Part shown: in pieces, positions 23,069-34,695 of the stretch
How the letters are laid out: each line of letters begins with the position of its first letter
Numbering within the stretch: the stretch's first letter is position 1
Assembly (NCBI GenBank): GCA_032718475.1
Contig: JAUCBJ010008237.1
Location: 62,001 to 126,000, forward strand
Direction of reading: 5' to 3'
DNA: 64,000 bases
Source of the DNA: Nemertoderma westbladi
Taxonomy: Eukaryota > Xenacoelomorpha > Nemertodermatida > Nemertodermatidae
Notes under the pieces: model-generated
Database searches by the model: none
What the model saw: the letters and a program-made list of their open reading frames with translations, nothing else
Told to the model about the DNA's origin: nothing
Position numbers and translations under genes: made by a program

Positions 23069-23160
23069 GGACAAATGCAGGGTGAGTTTTCAATGGAGGG
23101 GGCTGAAATACACTAGTGTATTTGAACCCCCTCCATTGAAAACTCACCCTGCATTTGTCC
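23069..23160. repeat. 92-bp near-perfect palindrome without spacer
   Basis: The arms (about 46 bp each) meet at the centre CACTAGTG near 23111-23118. They differ at only two or three bases, where GGCTG faces GAACC. Such a structure can extrude as a cruciform or fold as a long RNA hairpin. It is not part of a recognised transposon end here. Confidence 0.9.
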
Positions 23161-24090
23161 TGCATTGTGACATGCAGTAGTAGTTACTTTGTCACACTAC
23201 TATGCCCTAATCCCAATACAAACCCTGTCTCTACTATTATGATAAGGCTAAAAGCTATTATCGATTTATCTATTGCAGTATACTTCTATTTCGGCCTTAA
23301 AAAGCAAATTTCGGCCGAAAAAGATATTTTTTTAACAGTTTGGCTTCAACAGTTTTATTTCGGTTAGGTCGCTTTATAACATTTGCATGTATATGTTTTC
23401 CCCGTTATTGACTAAATTTAGGTTCTGTGCATTATTCATCGTTCTGTGTTGTTATTGTGCATTATCCTTAATTTTGGTGTTGGTTTGTGTCATAAGTGCA
23501 ATTTATACCAGTAATGGTAGGGCCTAGAGGTATTCCACTTATCGACTTAATTGGCTTTGTGGGATTATTAATAATTATCTAATAATTCACTCAAATTGTA
23601 AAATATCCCATCCCAGTTTTGTAAAGGATTTGCAAAAACGTAAAAAACTGTTATGGCGTCGTCGTCACACCGAAAATGGCTATGCTGAATATAAGAACTG
23701 CGCTAAATCCGTTCCCATAGGTATCTTTAGAACAGCTTGCGCACGCGAAAATAAAATCCAAACATCTGGAAAACCTACGCTTTTTTTGATTATGTAAGCA
23801 GTAAACGAAAAACTAAATCCGGTATATCTGCATTTAAAGTAAAAATGGTGATGTAATAATTGATGACGCTGTATTGAACTCACTTCCCCTGATAAACCAG
23901 CGTCTTCCGCCTAGAAAGATTCCCAAACAGACGGGGACAATCGTCTACAGTTAAATAATATCATCTTCGAAGATAAAAGACATTTTCTCGGATAAAGAAT
24001 TAAAGAGACGGAAATCTTAAAAAATAAGTATTATTCTTTAGGTACCGTGGTGCGGTTGCTTGAGGAATTAATAATTTGTTTTTATAATAT
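23161..24090. other. Non-coding stretch, nothing recognised
   Basis: No exon, repeat array or RNA gene is supported. A minus-strand open frame at 23680-23883 shows no motif I know. Confidence 0.35.
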
Positions 24091-24353
24091 AAGCAGCAGC
24101 TTGGTCAAGTGGTGACATTACTGTGCTTCCGATTAGGGAGCCCGGGTTCGATCCCTAGATGGGGCAGGGCAGCACTGTTTGGGCACAGTGCTTTAAATGC
24201 TGCAGCCTAGCCCAACCCCGGCTTTCATCCTTCAGTGTTCGATAAATGGGAACCAAGGCAACTTGGGAAACAGAGTGGAAGGGTTTACTGTGGAAGAACA
24301 CCCATGGTGGTGAACAGGCATTCCTTGGCTTAACGAGCCTAAAAGATTCTCCC
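24091..24353 (+). mobile_element. tRNA-derived SINE, copy 1
   Basis: Head with a tRNA-like A box (TTGGTCAAGTGG) and B box (GGGTTCGATCC), followed by about 190 bp of body ending CCTAAAAGATTCTCCC. A second copy at 61682-61936 matches it closely. A possible target duplication ATAATTTGTTT lies at 24071-24081 and 24358-24368, though a few extra bases separate it from the SINE ends. SINEs are transcribed by RNA polymerase III and copied by a partner LINE. Confidence 0.85.
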
Positions 24354-24368
24354 ATTCATAATTTGTTT

Positions 24369-24845
24369 ATTTCAATTTCCAACTCTTACAACCACCGTTC
24401 AGCGCTACTCCTTTTCTCCCAGCCGTTGGTTTCTATCAACAAGAACCGGTCGTGAGGATTCGGTGACTTCATGGGGCAAGTACTCTTTATTCTGGGCCAG
24501 ACTTGAACTCTGAAAAGATACTGTAATATCGCCAAGCAGCACACGGACGCGAAGGATTAAAGGATTACGTCTGCAACTATGACTTTCAGGACCGGAATTT
24601 ATTTCGTAACGTATAATTGATTACTTTATTTCTTTACTTTAGTAATTTTACTGAAGGTATTCTATACTGTAAGTAGGAAGGATACACTAGATAGACCTAC
24701 ACTTTGTTCTTTGACTCTATTTACAACATGTAGTGGAGGCATCACTGAAGCTAGAAGATACAGTAGTTGTAGAATATTTTTGTAATTTCTCCGGTTTTTT
24801 TCTCGTAGTTTTTAACCCGAACTTTTTTCTCTTTATTTTTTTCAT
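24369..24845. other. Non-coding stretch, nothing recognised
   Basis: No gene or known repeat seen between the SINE and the next piggyBac-like fragment. Confidence 0.3.
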
Positions 24846-25290
24846 TTTTTTACATGGTGCAGATTAAGAGGGCGGTTGAAGCAAGGGGGGGGGGGGGGGG
24901 GGGGATCCTCTCTTCTTTGATTTATTCTTATTGGCGTTTTGATTAAATTTTCTTAATTATTTATTTAAATTTCTTAAGTACCGATTTTGGGATAGAATTG
25001 CTCAATTTTAATCGGTATCTAATAACTGAGCCTCGTCCTGCGCGATGGCCCCACGAACGTGTCTTTTACTGGTATACAATCTGACATTAGAAAATAAATC
25101 CGACCACCTACCATGCCTTTGTTGTTCTGCCATTGTTGCTACTACAGGTACAATATTTAAATAATTGTACTTAAAAATTATACCGGCTGGAATCTCCATA
25201 GCCCATTCCATTTTAGTTTTAATTAGTTCAAGTTATTTTCTTTACGAAATGTGTTTTTAATTTGATCTAAACGCAATTATCGAGTTAAAA
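24846..25290 (+). mobile_element. piggyBac-related fragment with right end and G20 tract
   Basis: GGTGCAGATTAAG followed by G-rich DNA, a TTCTTATTGGCG block and the terminal GCGATGGCCCCACGAACGTG (to about 25058) match the right parts of elements 2-4. The poly-G run is 24885-24904. Just beyond, 25148-25290 matches an internal part of element 2 (CCCATTCCATT, TTTAATTAGTTCAAG), so pieces are rearranged. Confidence 0.6.
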
Positions 25291-25526
25291 CTACAAGATG
25301 GCTTGCCAACTCCCATCTATGCTACAGCTGTATATTAGGTTGTGTAAGAAGGTACTGTAATAATTGTAACCACAATTCAGTAATATAAATATTGTAGCCC
25401 AGGCGCCTCTCCTCTCCTGCCTTTCGATTCCTATAGAGTCTGTTCTGTACTATAAATGTTTATATGTTCTGCGTTTGTGTTCTGCTTGGGTATTTTTAAG
25501 GACTAGGCCTACTATGCGCTTGTGCA

Positions 25527-27078
25527 TTTGTGGGGCGAGACACGTAGTCGGCGAGCCTTGGCATACGGTTCATATAGGGCAAATGGGGCATGTCCGTCTG
25601 TCCTTCCGTCTGTCTGGTAAATGTTTGAACGCGAATTTCTCTGCATCGCTGGTTCGGAATTGAACCAAACTTAGTAGGTAAGTAGTAGAGAGAAAGTTTA
25701 GAAAGTTTGTAAAGTTTGGTGAAAAATCATGCAGTCTGACGTCAGCTACGACAGATTATGTGGTTTTTAGAAAATGTTAAATTTCTCGGGAACGCCTCAT
25801 TTTCCAGAGCTGAAATTTTGGTTGCTTGTAGAGAATCATAAAGTCTATCTTCTACGAAATTGAAAAGTTAAGACACTTAATTGGGGATCGGCTAGAGACT
25901 CCGAAGTAATGACATAGGCCTACCGGTACGGTACTGGCTGTACTGTACAAGTACGAAATTGCAGAATAATAATTTGAGACCACCTAGCGGATTAATATAC
26001 AGTATATAATTGTATATCGATCGTATACGGTACATTTTATAGCATGGGGTATAGAGTCCGAGCCACGTAGTTGGTGGAGCCTTTGCGAACTGACACTATC
26101 TCTTAGGGGGGTAGGTTAATTATGGCAAATAGTTCATTTAATAATGGTACTGTATGTCATCATCGTCGCTACGATTTTGACTTACTTATAACTTCGTCGG
26201 ATTTAAAGCTTTCGAGTCTAAAATTAGTAGGCATCAATAACTACCATAAGTTTTGTTTTTTAGGGACTTCCAGACACCATCAAATCCTCAGTCTCTCGCT
26301 AGAGGGCTACATGTCTAGATACTATATATCCTCACATTTTCTTTGCTTTAAACCCGTTCTAGTCCATGTACTGTATGAACCATTGTACTAGACCATTAAC
26401 TGTGTCATTCAAAGGAGTCTCACCTGTCTGCAGTTCTTTAGTCTGCCGCTAGAGGGCAAAATGTCTCAAAGTGCAATCACTGATTTAGCTGAAACATCAG
26501 ATATGTGCTAGAACAAGTCCGGTGTGTTTGCCGGGCTAGGAATCAGTCCGACCAGTTCCACCTCACCACTATTCCAGCTAGGTGTAATTATATAGGACAT
26601 GCAATAGTGTTTAGGCCCTAGAGTAATAAGCAGCTTGCTTATGGTTTATCTCGCAAAATGATTGGCTGAGTATTTAATGGAGATTCTTTAGAATAAATAT
26701 AGCTAAGTAATTTTGTTGTGACATCAACATGGTAATTTAATATTTCAGTATCAATACTAAAACGGCATAAGGTAAGTTATAATATTTCTTATAAATTGTT
26801 TCGCCTCCACACCTAAAATATATTACTTTTAAAACACCAATTTTCTGTTAATACCTGCCTGTGAACAATCCTCTGTGTACCTTTGGGTTGGGGTGCAGAT
26901 TAAGGGGGGGGGGGGGGGGGGGGGAGGGGGTTGAAAGCGAGCAACTTTCCCCTCTTATGATTTATTTGCGGTTTGGTTAATTTCTTAAATACAGATTTTG
27001 TGTTAGAATTGCTCAATTTTAATTTGTATCTCATAACTGAGCCTCGTGCTGCGCGAAGGCCCCACGAACGTGTTTACG
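25527..27078 (+). mobile_element. Element 3: deleted piggyBac-related element
   Basis: Left end TGTGGGGCGAGACACGTAGT and right end GCGAAGGCCCCACGAACGTG. The right half (26590-27070) parallels 22070-22520 of element 2, including CTCGCAAAATGATTG and TTTCAGTATCAATACT. A run of 21 G is at 26904-26924. A similar left-end-like patch also occurs near 26060, so there may be two overlapping copies. No transposase remains. Confidence 0.55.
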
Positions 27079-27278
27079 TTCGGTCGCACTCTGTCTTTCA
27101 CACACCTCTTTCCTATTACATTCCTCAAGCTCCCTTATGATATCGGCCTCCTCTACTTTGGATTTATCCATTATTTCCATGACCCGTCTTGCTGTTGTTG
27201 AAGTACCGGAAGGCCAATTTATATTCAAATAATCCAATTTATTTGAAGTAAAATCTGCCATTTGTAGAAGTCGCCTCT

Positions 27279-28300
27279 TGCGGGGCGAGCGACGAAAGTA
27301 AGCGAGCTTAGCATACAGTTACCACTAACTCAATCGGTGTGTCTGTTGTTCTGTTGTGTTCAATTTTAAATGTTAATAACTCAGGGAAATATCGATGAAA
27401 TCTATCCAAACTTGGTACACATGTTGTTTGGCAAAGGTTAAGAAATTTTCCAAGTTGAATTTACGTGTGACCTTCGAGAAGCTAAGATAATAGCAGTTAA
27501 TTAATTAAATTGAAATTAATTAAGTTGGTTAGGGTAAAAACAGCATTTTCAAGGATGTTCACAGCTTTTATTGGAAATTAATTATTTTATAGTATAAGAT
27601 ATAAATAATTATACTTAAAAGTTATACAGCTGTAATCCCCATACCCAATTCCATTATAGTTTTTAAATAGTTCAAGTGATTTGCTTTAAGAAATGTGTTT
27701 TTAATCGATCTAAACGTAATAAAGTCATCATAATGCCCTCTCGTCACTCTATACCCCCCTCATTCCCTGGCATACTACAGTAGCTATTGCCTATTAGTCG
27801 GAACCAGTCCAATCTAATCATCTCTTCACTACTTGGCAATGGGTAATTACATATATAGGACATGAGGCAGGCACTACTAGTGTAACTCATAAGCCAGCCT
27901 GCTTTATCTTGTATTCCTTAGAATCATTAGCTAAATAATTTCTTTGAGGTGTTAACATTATAAATTAATATTTCAGTATCAATACTATCGGCATAAGGGA
28001 AGTTATTACACCTTAAAATATATTACTTTTAAAACACAAATTTCCTGTTAATACTGCCTTTCATTAATCCTCTATCCTCCTTTGGGTTGGGGTGGGGTGG
28101 TGCAGATTAAGAATGGCGGTTGAAGCGAGGGAGGGAACTTTCCTCTCTTCTTTGATTTATTCTTATTGGCCGTTTGGTTATATTTCTTATTTATTTATTT
28201 AAATTTCTTAAGTACCGATTTTGGGATAGAATTGATCAAATTGAATTTGTATCTGATAACTGAGCCTCGTCCTGCGCGAAGGCCCCACGAACGTGTATTA
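27279..28300 (+). mobile_element. Element 4: internal-deletion derivative of the piggyBac-like element
   Basis: About 1 kb with left end TGCGGGGCGAGCGACGAAAG and right end GCGAAGGCCCCACGAACGTG. Its left 440 bp match 19394-19790 of element 2 and its right 580 bp match 21920-22525; the transposase between is missing. It is a non-autonomous copy that would have relied on element 2-type transposase. Confidence 0.7.
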
Positions 28301-30116
28301 TTAAGTGACCCATGTGTTTGTGGAAAGAAAGTCAAATCTTTATTCCTGAAATGTCAGCAATAAATCTGTTAAAAAGCCAATTTTCTGGAATATTACCTGA
28401 ATATTTGTAATCCGGTAGTTTGGTAAACTGGGTGGTTACCATTAGTGTTAATCACTCCGCTAGAAAGTGTTGATCGTTCCTAAACCAAGGCATGCCACAC
28501 AAATTTTCTGAACATTTCGTCCCCGTTTCCCCATGTCACATTATTAGACACCCGCGATAAATACGTAGTTACACACTCTCAGAACACAATCAATTATAAA
28601 AGGTTAAATACTATTAATAGCCATTAGAGAAAACGAAAAAACGGCTACGTTTTTTGTTTGGTATATAAACTTAAATTGAATTTCAATAATTAAACTTTAT
28701 AGAAGAAATTCTATTGCTGTTCCGCACCGCTGGCTAACTAACTATATAATTTTATGGAGGCTGAACATTTTTTTTCCCGTCTACAACGATAAAAAATATA
28801 TTTATCATGTTTATGACTCAATCGTTACTTTTTGTTTCGGTGTATTTTAGCTACCGATATAATTCTCACATATAACCGATTACAAAAGAGACCTTAGACA
28901 ATAATTATAAATGAAACAATTAATAAAGTTCACACACAGAACGCCATTCAAATGAATAATAATATAAAACCCCAATATAAAGAAATATTCGCTTATTAGA
29001 TTACTAAGTGACGACACTAATAAAACTTGGAAAACATACAGAAACTAAGTATATACTGATTGAAATTCAGATATTATTTTTTTATCCATTCCCTAGACGT
29101 GTATACACTAAATACTAAATGTTTGAAATCCGCAAAATCAGTGACTAAAAGAAATATTTTCCTATTTTCATTATCATCATAAATCAATTATGACTCCACT
29201 GAGGGTAGAACCTAGAACCTACATCCCAGTTCAAAGCTATGCATATCAATATATTGTAAAGAATACACAGACACACACGAATTAGCAATATATAAATTTG
29301 AAATATTAACTAAATTTAACATTAACATTTTTCAATCCGGTATATATATCGCAAAAAATAAATAATTCTTGCTGGAAGTAGAAATGCTTGTGATGCACCA
29401 CAGAAATAAATATTTATTTTTTACGTTAAATTACGTTTTTATGGTTCCGTAGGCCTACTGGAAAAACCTTTTAGAAATCAAATAGCTATAATCAATACTG
29501 TATACTATTAAAATACAACAATAACAACAATAATTTAATTAATACTAAGTTAGGTTACATTCCTTAAAACTACAAACAACGACAGAAAATAGGGAGAAAA
29601 ACACAAATAAATGAGCGGCTTCATGCAAACTGATTTACCACCAAAAATAATTAACTGTTAGCAGAAGTATATCAAGTTACAGACATTATGAATTTTTAAT
29701 TATTTAAGATTAAACAACAAATAAACTTGTATTCAACCCCAATAAGTAAAAATAAGTTGGAGAACATTAAACAATTAAAATTGTTGTTGCGCCATAAACT
29801 TATATATATATTATGGGAAATAAACTGCCGATTTATATTTCAAAACTAACTAGAACTACTAAAGAACCAGCACCGTTGACACACACACACACACACACAC
29901 ATTGCTCACACAAACTCACTTATTATAGACACACTTTACGTGTTTTAATTCAGGATTCTAAGTAATAAAGTATTAATAGTAAGTCATAGATGAATTATTT
30001 CAAAGTTTTAAATCGATTTTTCTGTTACTGATAATTGTATTACTCTACGCAGTTCCCGTGTGCGCCGAACCCGCGCATGGCGTTGATTGCACAGCCACGC
30101 CAATTGGCAATCCGCA
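28301..30116. other. AT-rich DNA downstream of calreticulin, including a CA repeat
   Basis: No protein-coding exon seen. The part nearest the calreticulin stop is likely its 3' untranslated region on the minus strand, but I cannot place the poly(A) site with confidence. A (CA)n microsatellite of about 22 bp is at 29879-29900. Confidence 0.45.
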
Positions 30117-31415
30117 TCACAATTCTGTGTGATCGTGCTCGTGGTCGTCTAGAGTTTCATCCATATCGTCGGGAAGATCGAGTTCCTCCTCATCATCTTC
30201 CTCCTTCTCGTCCTCACCCTCTTTAGCTTTCCTCGCTTCCTCCTCCGCCTCTAACCGTTTACTCTCCTCGAGATCCTGACTCTCCTTCATCTTCTTCTCC
30301 CCGTCTCGGGTCGGTACGAAGGTCTCCTTGGCGAACTCGTTGGCGTAGGCGGGGTCATCGGAGACGAGAATGTTATCGAAGATGGTGCCCGACTTGACCT
30401 GCCAGAGGTCGAACCCGATGGCGCCGATGTCGGAGTATCGGTAGAGTTCCTTGTCTTCCGCGTAGTCGGGGTTGTCGATCTCCGGATGCACCCAGATCCC
30501 CTTGTAGTCGGGGTTCTTGACTTCCTTGGCCTTCCACTCTCCCTTGTAGTCGGGGTTCTCTATCTGCGCGGGTTCCCAATCACCATCCATGTCATCGTCC
30601 CAATCCTCCGGCTTCTTAGCTTCCGGATCCGGAATGTACTGCGGCTCCTCATCCCAATCCTCCGGTTTTTCGTCTTCCGCGTCAGCAATAAACTCCCTCT
30701 CATCCCAATCATCTGGCTTCTTGGCTGCGGGGTCTTTAATCTTTTTGGGCTGCAGGAAATCGAAGTCTTCCTCCAATGAGCCGCTCTCAACCTTTTTGTT
30801 ATCTATTTTCACCTGATACGTGTTATCCGGCTTCACGATCAACGTGTACAAGTGAGTGAACTCGTCATCTTTACCGGATAAGCTGATGTCGTTCTTCCTC
30901 AGTAAGTTTTTTCCTTTGTAGGTGAAGATGACGTGAACCTTTTTCGTACTGTAGCCGCAGATATCTGGGCCGAACATAATGTGGTAGGGCGAGTCACCTT
31001 CCAACGTCGGCTGATTCAACGACGACGGATACAACTTTATGTAACCGCCTCCACAATCGATCTTCTGCTCGTGTTTGGCCTGGAACTGGAGTACCAACGT
31101 TTTCCCTTCGTTATCAATCGGAGTTTCTAGCATTGACGATATTGCATAGAATCTAGCATCTTCGCTAGTCTGAATTCCCTTATCTAGCTCGGCGTCGTTG
31201 TAAAATTTCCCTGCCGTTAACTTGAAGACGCCCTGTTCGCTCCCTTTCTTGGTGGACTTAACCCATCGCTTCTCATAATCGTTGCCGTCAAGGAATTGTT
31301 CCTTAAAGTATATCGTAGGCTCCTTCTTCTCCGCTGTCTCAGTCTCCACAGCATCTTCCGCTAAATTTAGCGATACTGTAGTTAGAACTAATACAATTCC
31401 GAGTAACCGAATCAT
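30117..31415 (-). CDS. CALR: Calreticulin, ER calcium-binding chaperone
   Basis: A 432-residue protein from one uninterrupted frame (vertebrate calreticulin is about 417). Residues 1-19 are a signal peptide. The N domain (20-205) has both family signatures: KHEQKIDCGGGYIKLY at 114-129 and IMFGPDICG at 146-154, with Cys121 and Cys153 placed for the conserved disulfide. The P domain has three KP(D/E)DWDE/D repeats (233-273) and three NPDY repeats (287, 301, 315). The C domain is acidic (390-425) and ends HTEL, a KDEL-type ER-retention signal. The usual third cysteine near residue 180 is absent (SLSGKDDEF). The protein should fold monoglucosylated glycoproteins in the ER lumen with ERp57-type partners and buffer calcium. 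The absence of introns is notable; it may be a retrocopy, but the frame is intact and GC-richer than its surroundings. Confidence 0.97.
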   Translation of the reverse strand: MIRLLGIVLVLTTVSLNLAEDAVETETAEKKEPTIYFKEQFLDGNDYEKRWVKSTKKGSEQGVFKLTAGKFYNDAELDKGIQTSEDARFYAISSMLETPIDNEGKTLVLQFQAKHEQKIDCGGGYIKLYPSSLNQPTLEGDSPYHIMFGPDICGYSTKKVHVIFTYKGKNLLRKNDISLSGKDDEFTHLYTLIVKPDNTYQVKIDNKKVESGSLEEDFDFLQPKKIKDPAAKKPDDWDEREFIADAEDEKPEDWDEEPQYIPDPEAKKPEDWDDDMDGDWEPAQIENPDYKGEWKAKEVKNPDYKGIWVHPEIDNPDYAEDKELYRYSDIGAIGFDLWQVKSGTIFDNILVSDDPAYANEFAKETFVPTRDGEKKMKESQDLEESKRLEAEEEARKAKEGEDEKEEDDEEELDLPDDMDETLDDHEHDHTEL

Positions 31416-33281
31416 TATTTAAAGTCTCAGATGAAATCGTGAAATATATTAAGGTAGACTAGAGTACCGTACCGTAACACACTTTAAATGTAACCGTAAC
31501 CTATACTGCTACACTATTACAGAACACTGAAATACAAAATAATCAATGCAGCAACAGAGCAAGGTGCTAAAAAATAAGGACAAATTAAATATAAAATAAT
31601 ACAGTAATAAGGACTACGGACTAGGGCAGAAGGACGTTGACTACAGATGCGCCGGTACTCGTTGGATACAGGGGACCCTCCTGAATGCAGGAATGCATGC
31701 ATCTTTCTGCATTTTTTTTTGCAATTTTCTGCTCTTTTGTTTTATCAAATCGTTTATTGTTTTGGTTCCTTGTGGCGTGGCTACCACTGTAACCTGCTCC
31801 TTTACTTTTCAATTTTGATTGTGATTTGGAGTGATTTATTGTGATTCTGAAATCAACATTCAGGAGGTGGGAGGGTCCCCTGAAGCCTACACCTACCCTC
31901 CCTACACTACGATTACTATTTACAGGTACCGTCTGACCGTACAGTACAATAGCATACGTTTGAATTGAATACTCATTGGCCTAATAATAATTAGGCCTAT
32001 AGGCCTACCTGTATACAAAAAAAATAAAGAAATGACGAACATGAAATTCGAACAAACAACCTGTCTTGCCTGCAAGCCGTCCGGGCAGCCGCCAGCCGGG
32101 TGCGCCGTCCATCTGTCCATATTTAAATACAGAAATAGGCCTACAAACAATCACTGAATCACACAATTCAAAATTCAACGTACAGACGTATTATCCACAC
32201 ACAATTTTCAGACTTTGGCACGAAATAAATATCGTATGTTGTATGTCGTAGGCCCACCCAGCCACAAAGCCAGAGGCCTATCCCCTACCTCAGTCAGTCA
32301 GTATCTACCATACAGCCATATGCCTGTATGCTGATATGTTTAGGGCAGTAGGGGGGAGGGCAGCTCAGCCTGTCAGCAGGTAGGGCAGTCTGGCAGTAGG
32401 CTGGTGCTGGGCTGGGCTGGTAGGGGTCCTATTACAATTACATTAGGCCTACAGTATTAAAATATCATGCTTTTCTTGTCTGCTTGTTGTTCCAGTCAGC
32501 CCGGTGCAAAATTTTTTTGTTCAAGTACATAATTGAATTGTTGACTCAGAAGCAGAAAAAATAGGCCTACAGCTGTATTCAGTATTGACTGATTGAGGCG
32601 CAGAAATATGCGATTGACAGATTGAAGACTGACTGACTGAAGTCAGGAAGTAGGCATTCAGTACCGGTACTTTGAAATCTGGCTGCGCTCTGCGCAGTAC
32701 ACTGGCAGACTGGCTGATTGTGGACTGGTACAGCAGTAGCAGAGTAGGATACCTAGGCAGATGCAGATAGGCCTACTGAGATACCGGTATGCCTACCGGT
32801 CTGCCGGTAGGTACCGGTAGTGGTATCAGGGTATAGGATAGGCTGATCTGCTGATGATAGGCCTACCGGTCTGCCGGTACCAAAAACCAACAGGACGAGG
32901 ACAGCAGGATGCTGGGATGTACGATATCGGCAAATACTGAAATAGGCCTACTCTGCTACTGTTGTACCGCAGTACTGTATACAGGTATAGGCTTCTGGGC
33001 TTACTGTAGCAAAACGATGCATTGCTGGCTTTATGTGGGTAAGCTACCAGTACTAGCTGACTGGCAGTTGTTGTAGTGCTGTAGTGATCTGGTGATGGTG
33101 GCACATGGAACCTTCCTATTGGTCGGTTGACTTTAAAATCATGTTGTACAACCAGTCGTTTTGTTGGATGTAGGACACAATGCAAAATAATGATCTCATT
33201 CAAAACCGTTTACAACACAGCTGCTAGGCTTATGCAATTGTTTTCAAATGGAAATAACAGAAGGCTATGAAGCGCCGTTTA
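31416..33281. other. Calreticulin 5' flank and intergenic DNA
   Basis: Contains the presumed 5' untranslated region and promoter of calreticulin (reading leftwards). I found no clear TATA box or ER-stress element. 32.3-32.9 kb is rich in short self-complementary words (TAGGCCTA, ACCGGT, GGTACC), with GGCCTACCGGTCTGCCGGTA at about 32791 and again at 32862. No exon recognised. Confidence 0.4.
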
Positions 33282-33695
33282 CGCCAAAACTATCTGAATA
33301 ATATTATACTCAATTATCTAAATTCTCGGCCGAGAATTTATAATTTTAAAAGTTGTAACGGCGGGAAATTTTATAATGTTATTTCCCCTTCCATTTGTAA
33401 TTAGCGTAATTTTGATTTGAGTTCTGCAGTTATACTGTACGTGTGGCATTTACGTATACGTGTCCGTGTAGTAGTGTTACAGTAGCAATATGATGGAGAT
33501 CTAGGTCTATGTACTGTAGGCCAAGGCCTACATGTACTATAGGTATACTGTAATTACTGTACAAAGAAAATACATTTTAAATTTCGAGGCGTTTCCACTT
33601 TTAAAACTTTCTCGGCCGAGAATTTAGATACATTTTAAGTATACTTTAATATTTTTTATTTATATAACTTGAGTATAATATTTATTCGGATAGCT
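33282..33695. mobile_element. Small inverted-repeat element (MITE), about 410 bp
   Basis: Terminal inverted repeats of roughly 80-110 bp: 33282-33365 and the reverse complement of 33576-33695. The outer ends read TATCTGAATAATATTATAC and, in reverse, TATCCGAATAAATATTATAC. Both repeats contain the 14-bp palindrome TTCTCGGCCGAGAA. Flanking TA at each end would fit a Tc1/mariner-type TA target, but this is weak. No coding capacity. Confidence 0.7.
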
Positions 33696-34205
33696 GCAAG
33701 GCTGCGAGGTCTGTAACACCTTGCGTAAACCAAATCCATTTTAAAATACAGCTGAGAGCTACTGTACTTTTAGGGAGTCCAACACAAAGCTCAGGACACT
33801 TACAGTGTGGGAAGAGCGAACAATACTGTATTGCACTGTACTGTAAGGCTGAAAGACATATCAAAGTACAGTAGGTCAGTAAAATTTATTATACAAGGCC
33901 AACTAATCTATTGTTTTCTATAAAAAAAAATATTAAGAAACAAATAAAAAGTATGGAGCAACGTATTAGATTCAGAAAAATATAAAAATAAACAATTTAT
34001 TAAATTACGTTTGTAACAATGAGTTCATACATATCACATTGAAACTTTAGTGGAGGAAACATACCACATTAGCAGCTGTAAACTACAGTACGGCAATACG
34101 CCCCCCGCAGTATCCAAATGATGTTATAAACGAACCTGACTTTAGACTGGTTAGTTTTTGTCTTAAGCTAAAGCCGGCTAAAACACGATCACTTACTTGC
34201 ATGTA
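33696..34205. other. Non-coding stretch, nothing recognised
   Basis: No exon or repeat supported. Confidence 0.3.
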
Positions 34206-34209
34206 TTGG

Positions 34210-34695
34210 AAAATTATAAACGCAACTATTTGTCATTGTTATCAAGTTGTTTAATATAAAAGTTGGGAACGATTCGATGCGCGATATTATATATGTGATA
34301 TAGATTATATTTGATATTATTAACATTAAAGAACGCGAAATTAAATACACACAACACGTTGACATCAGCTGGACAACATTTCACCACTAATTGTCAATTG
34401 GAATTACGTACATTAATTTTTGTTCTACTGTATCTATATTCAGTCAGTTAGTGTAAATGTCAAGCAGTACATCATTTATATATAGTATCTATAGGGCCTA
34501 TTGTTATTTATACTGTACATCGTTATAATGTCCGCAACTCAGGCTAAGCTCAATTGTAATCTAAAGAATTAGTGTAAATCTGGGACGTTTTTAACAGCTG
34601 TCGATTAAACAAACAAAACCGGAAAACTGAACCAGGGTGCCAGCCGGGTAGCAAGAGCTGTTGGGGAGATCCATGGAAGATTTCACAAACTTTCA
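34210..34695 (+). repeat. Dispersed repeat R2, copy 1
   Basis: Matches the reverse complement of 48780-49440: shared words include AAGTTGGGAACGATTCGATG / AATCGTTCCCAACTT, GTAAATCTGGGACGTTTTT and GATTTCACAAACTTTC. This copy lacks the SINE present in copy 2, so it shows the empty site. Class unknown. Confidence 0.8.

Noticed and set aside
24091-24165. Functional tRNA gene
   Set aside because: A and B boxes are present but no clean cloverleaf forms, and the sequence continues into a repeated SINE body with target duplications at the other copy.
30373-30816. Open frames on both strands inside calreticulin
   Set aside because: They overlap the conserved P-domain repeats in other frames and have low-complexity content.
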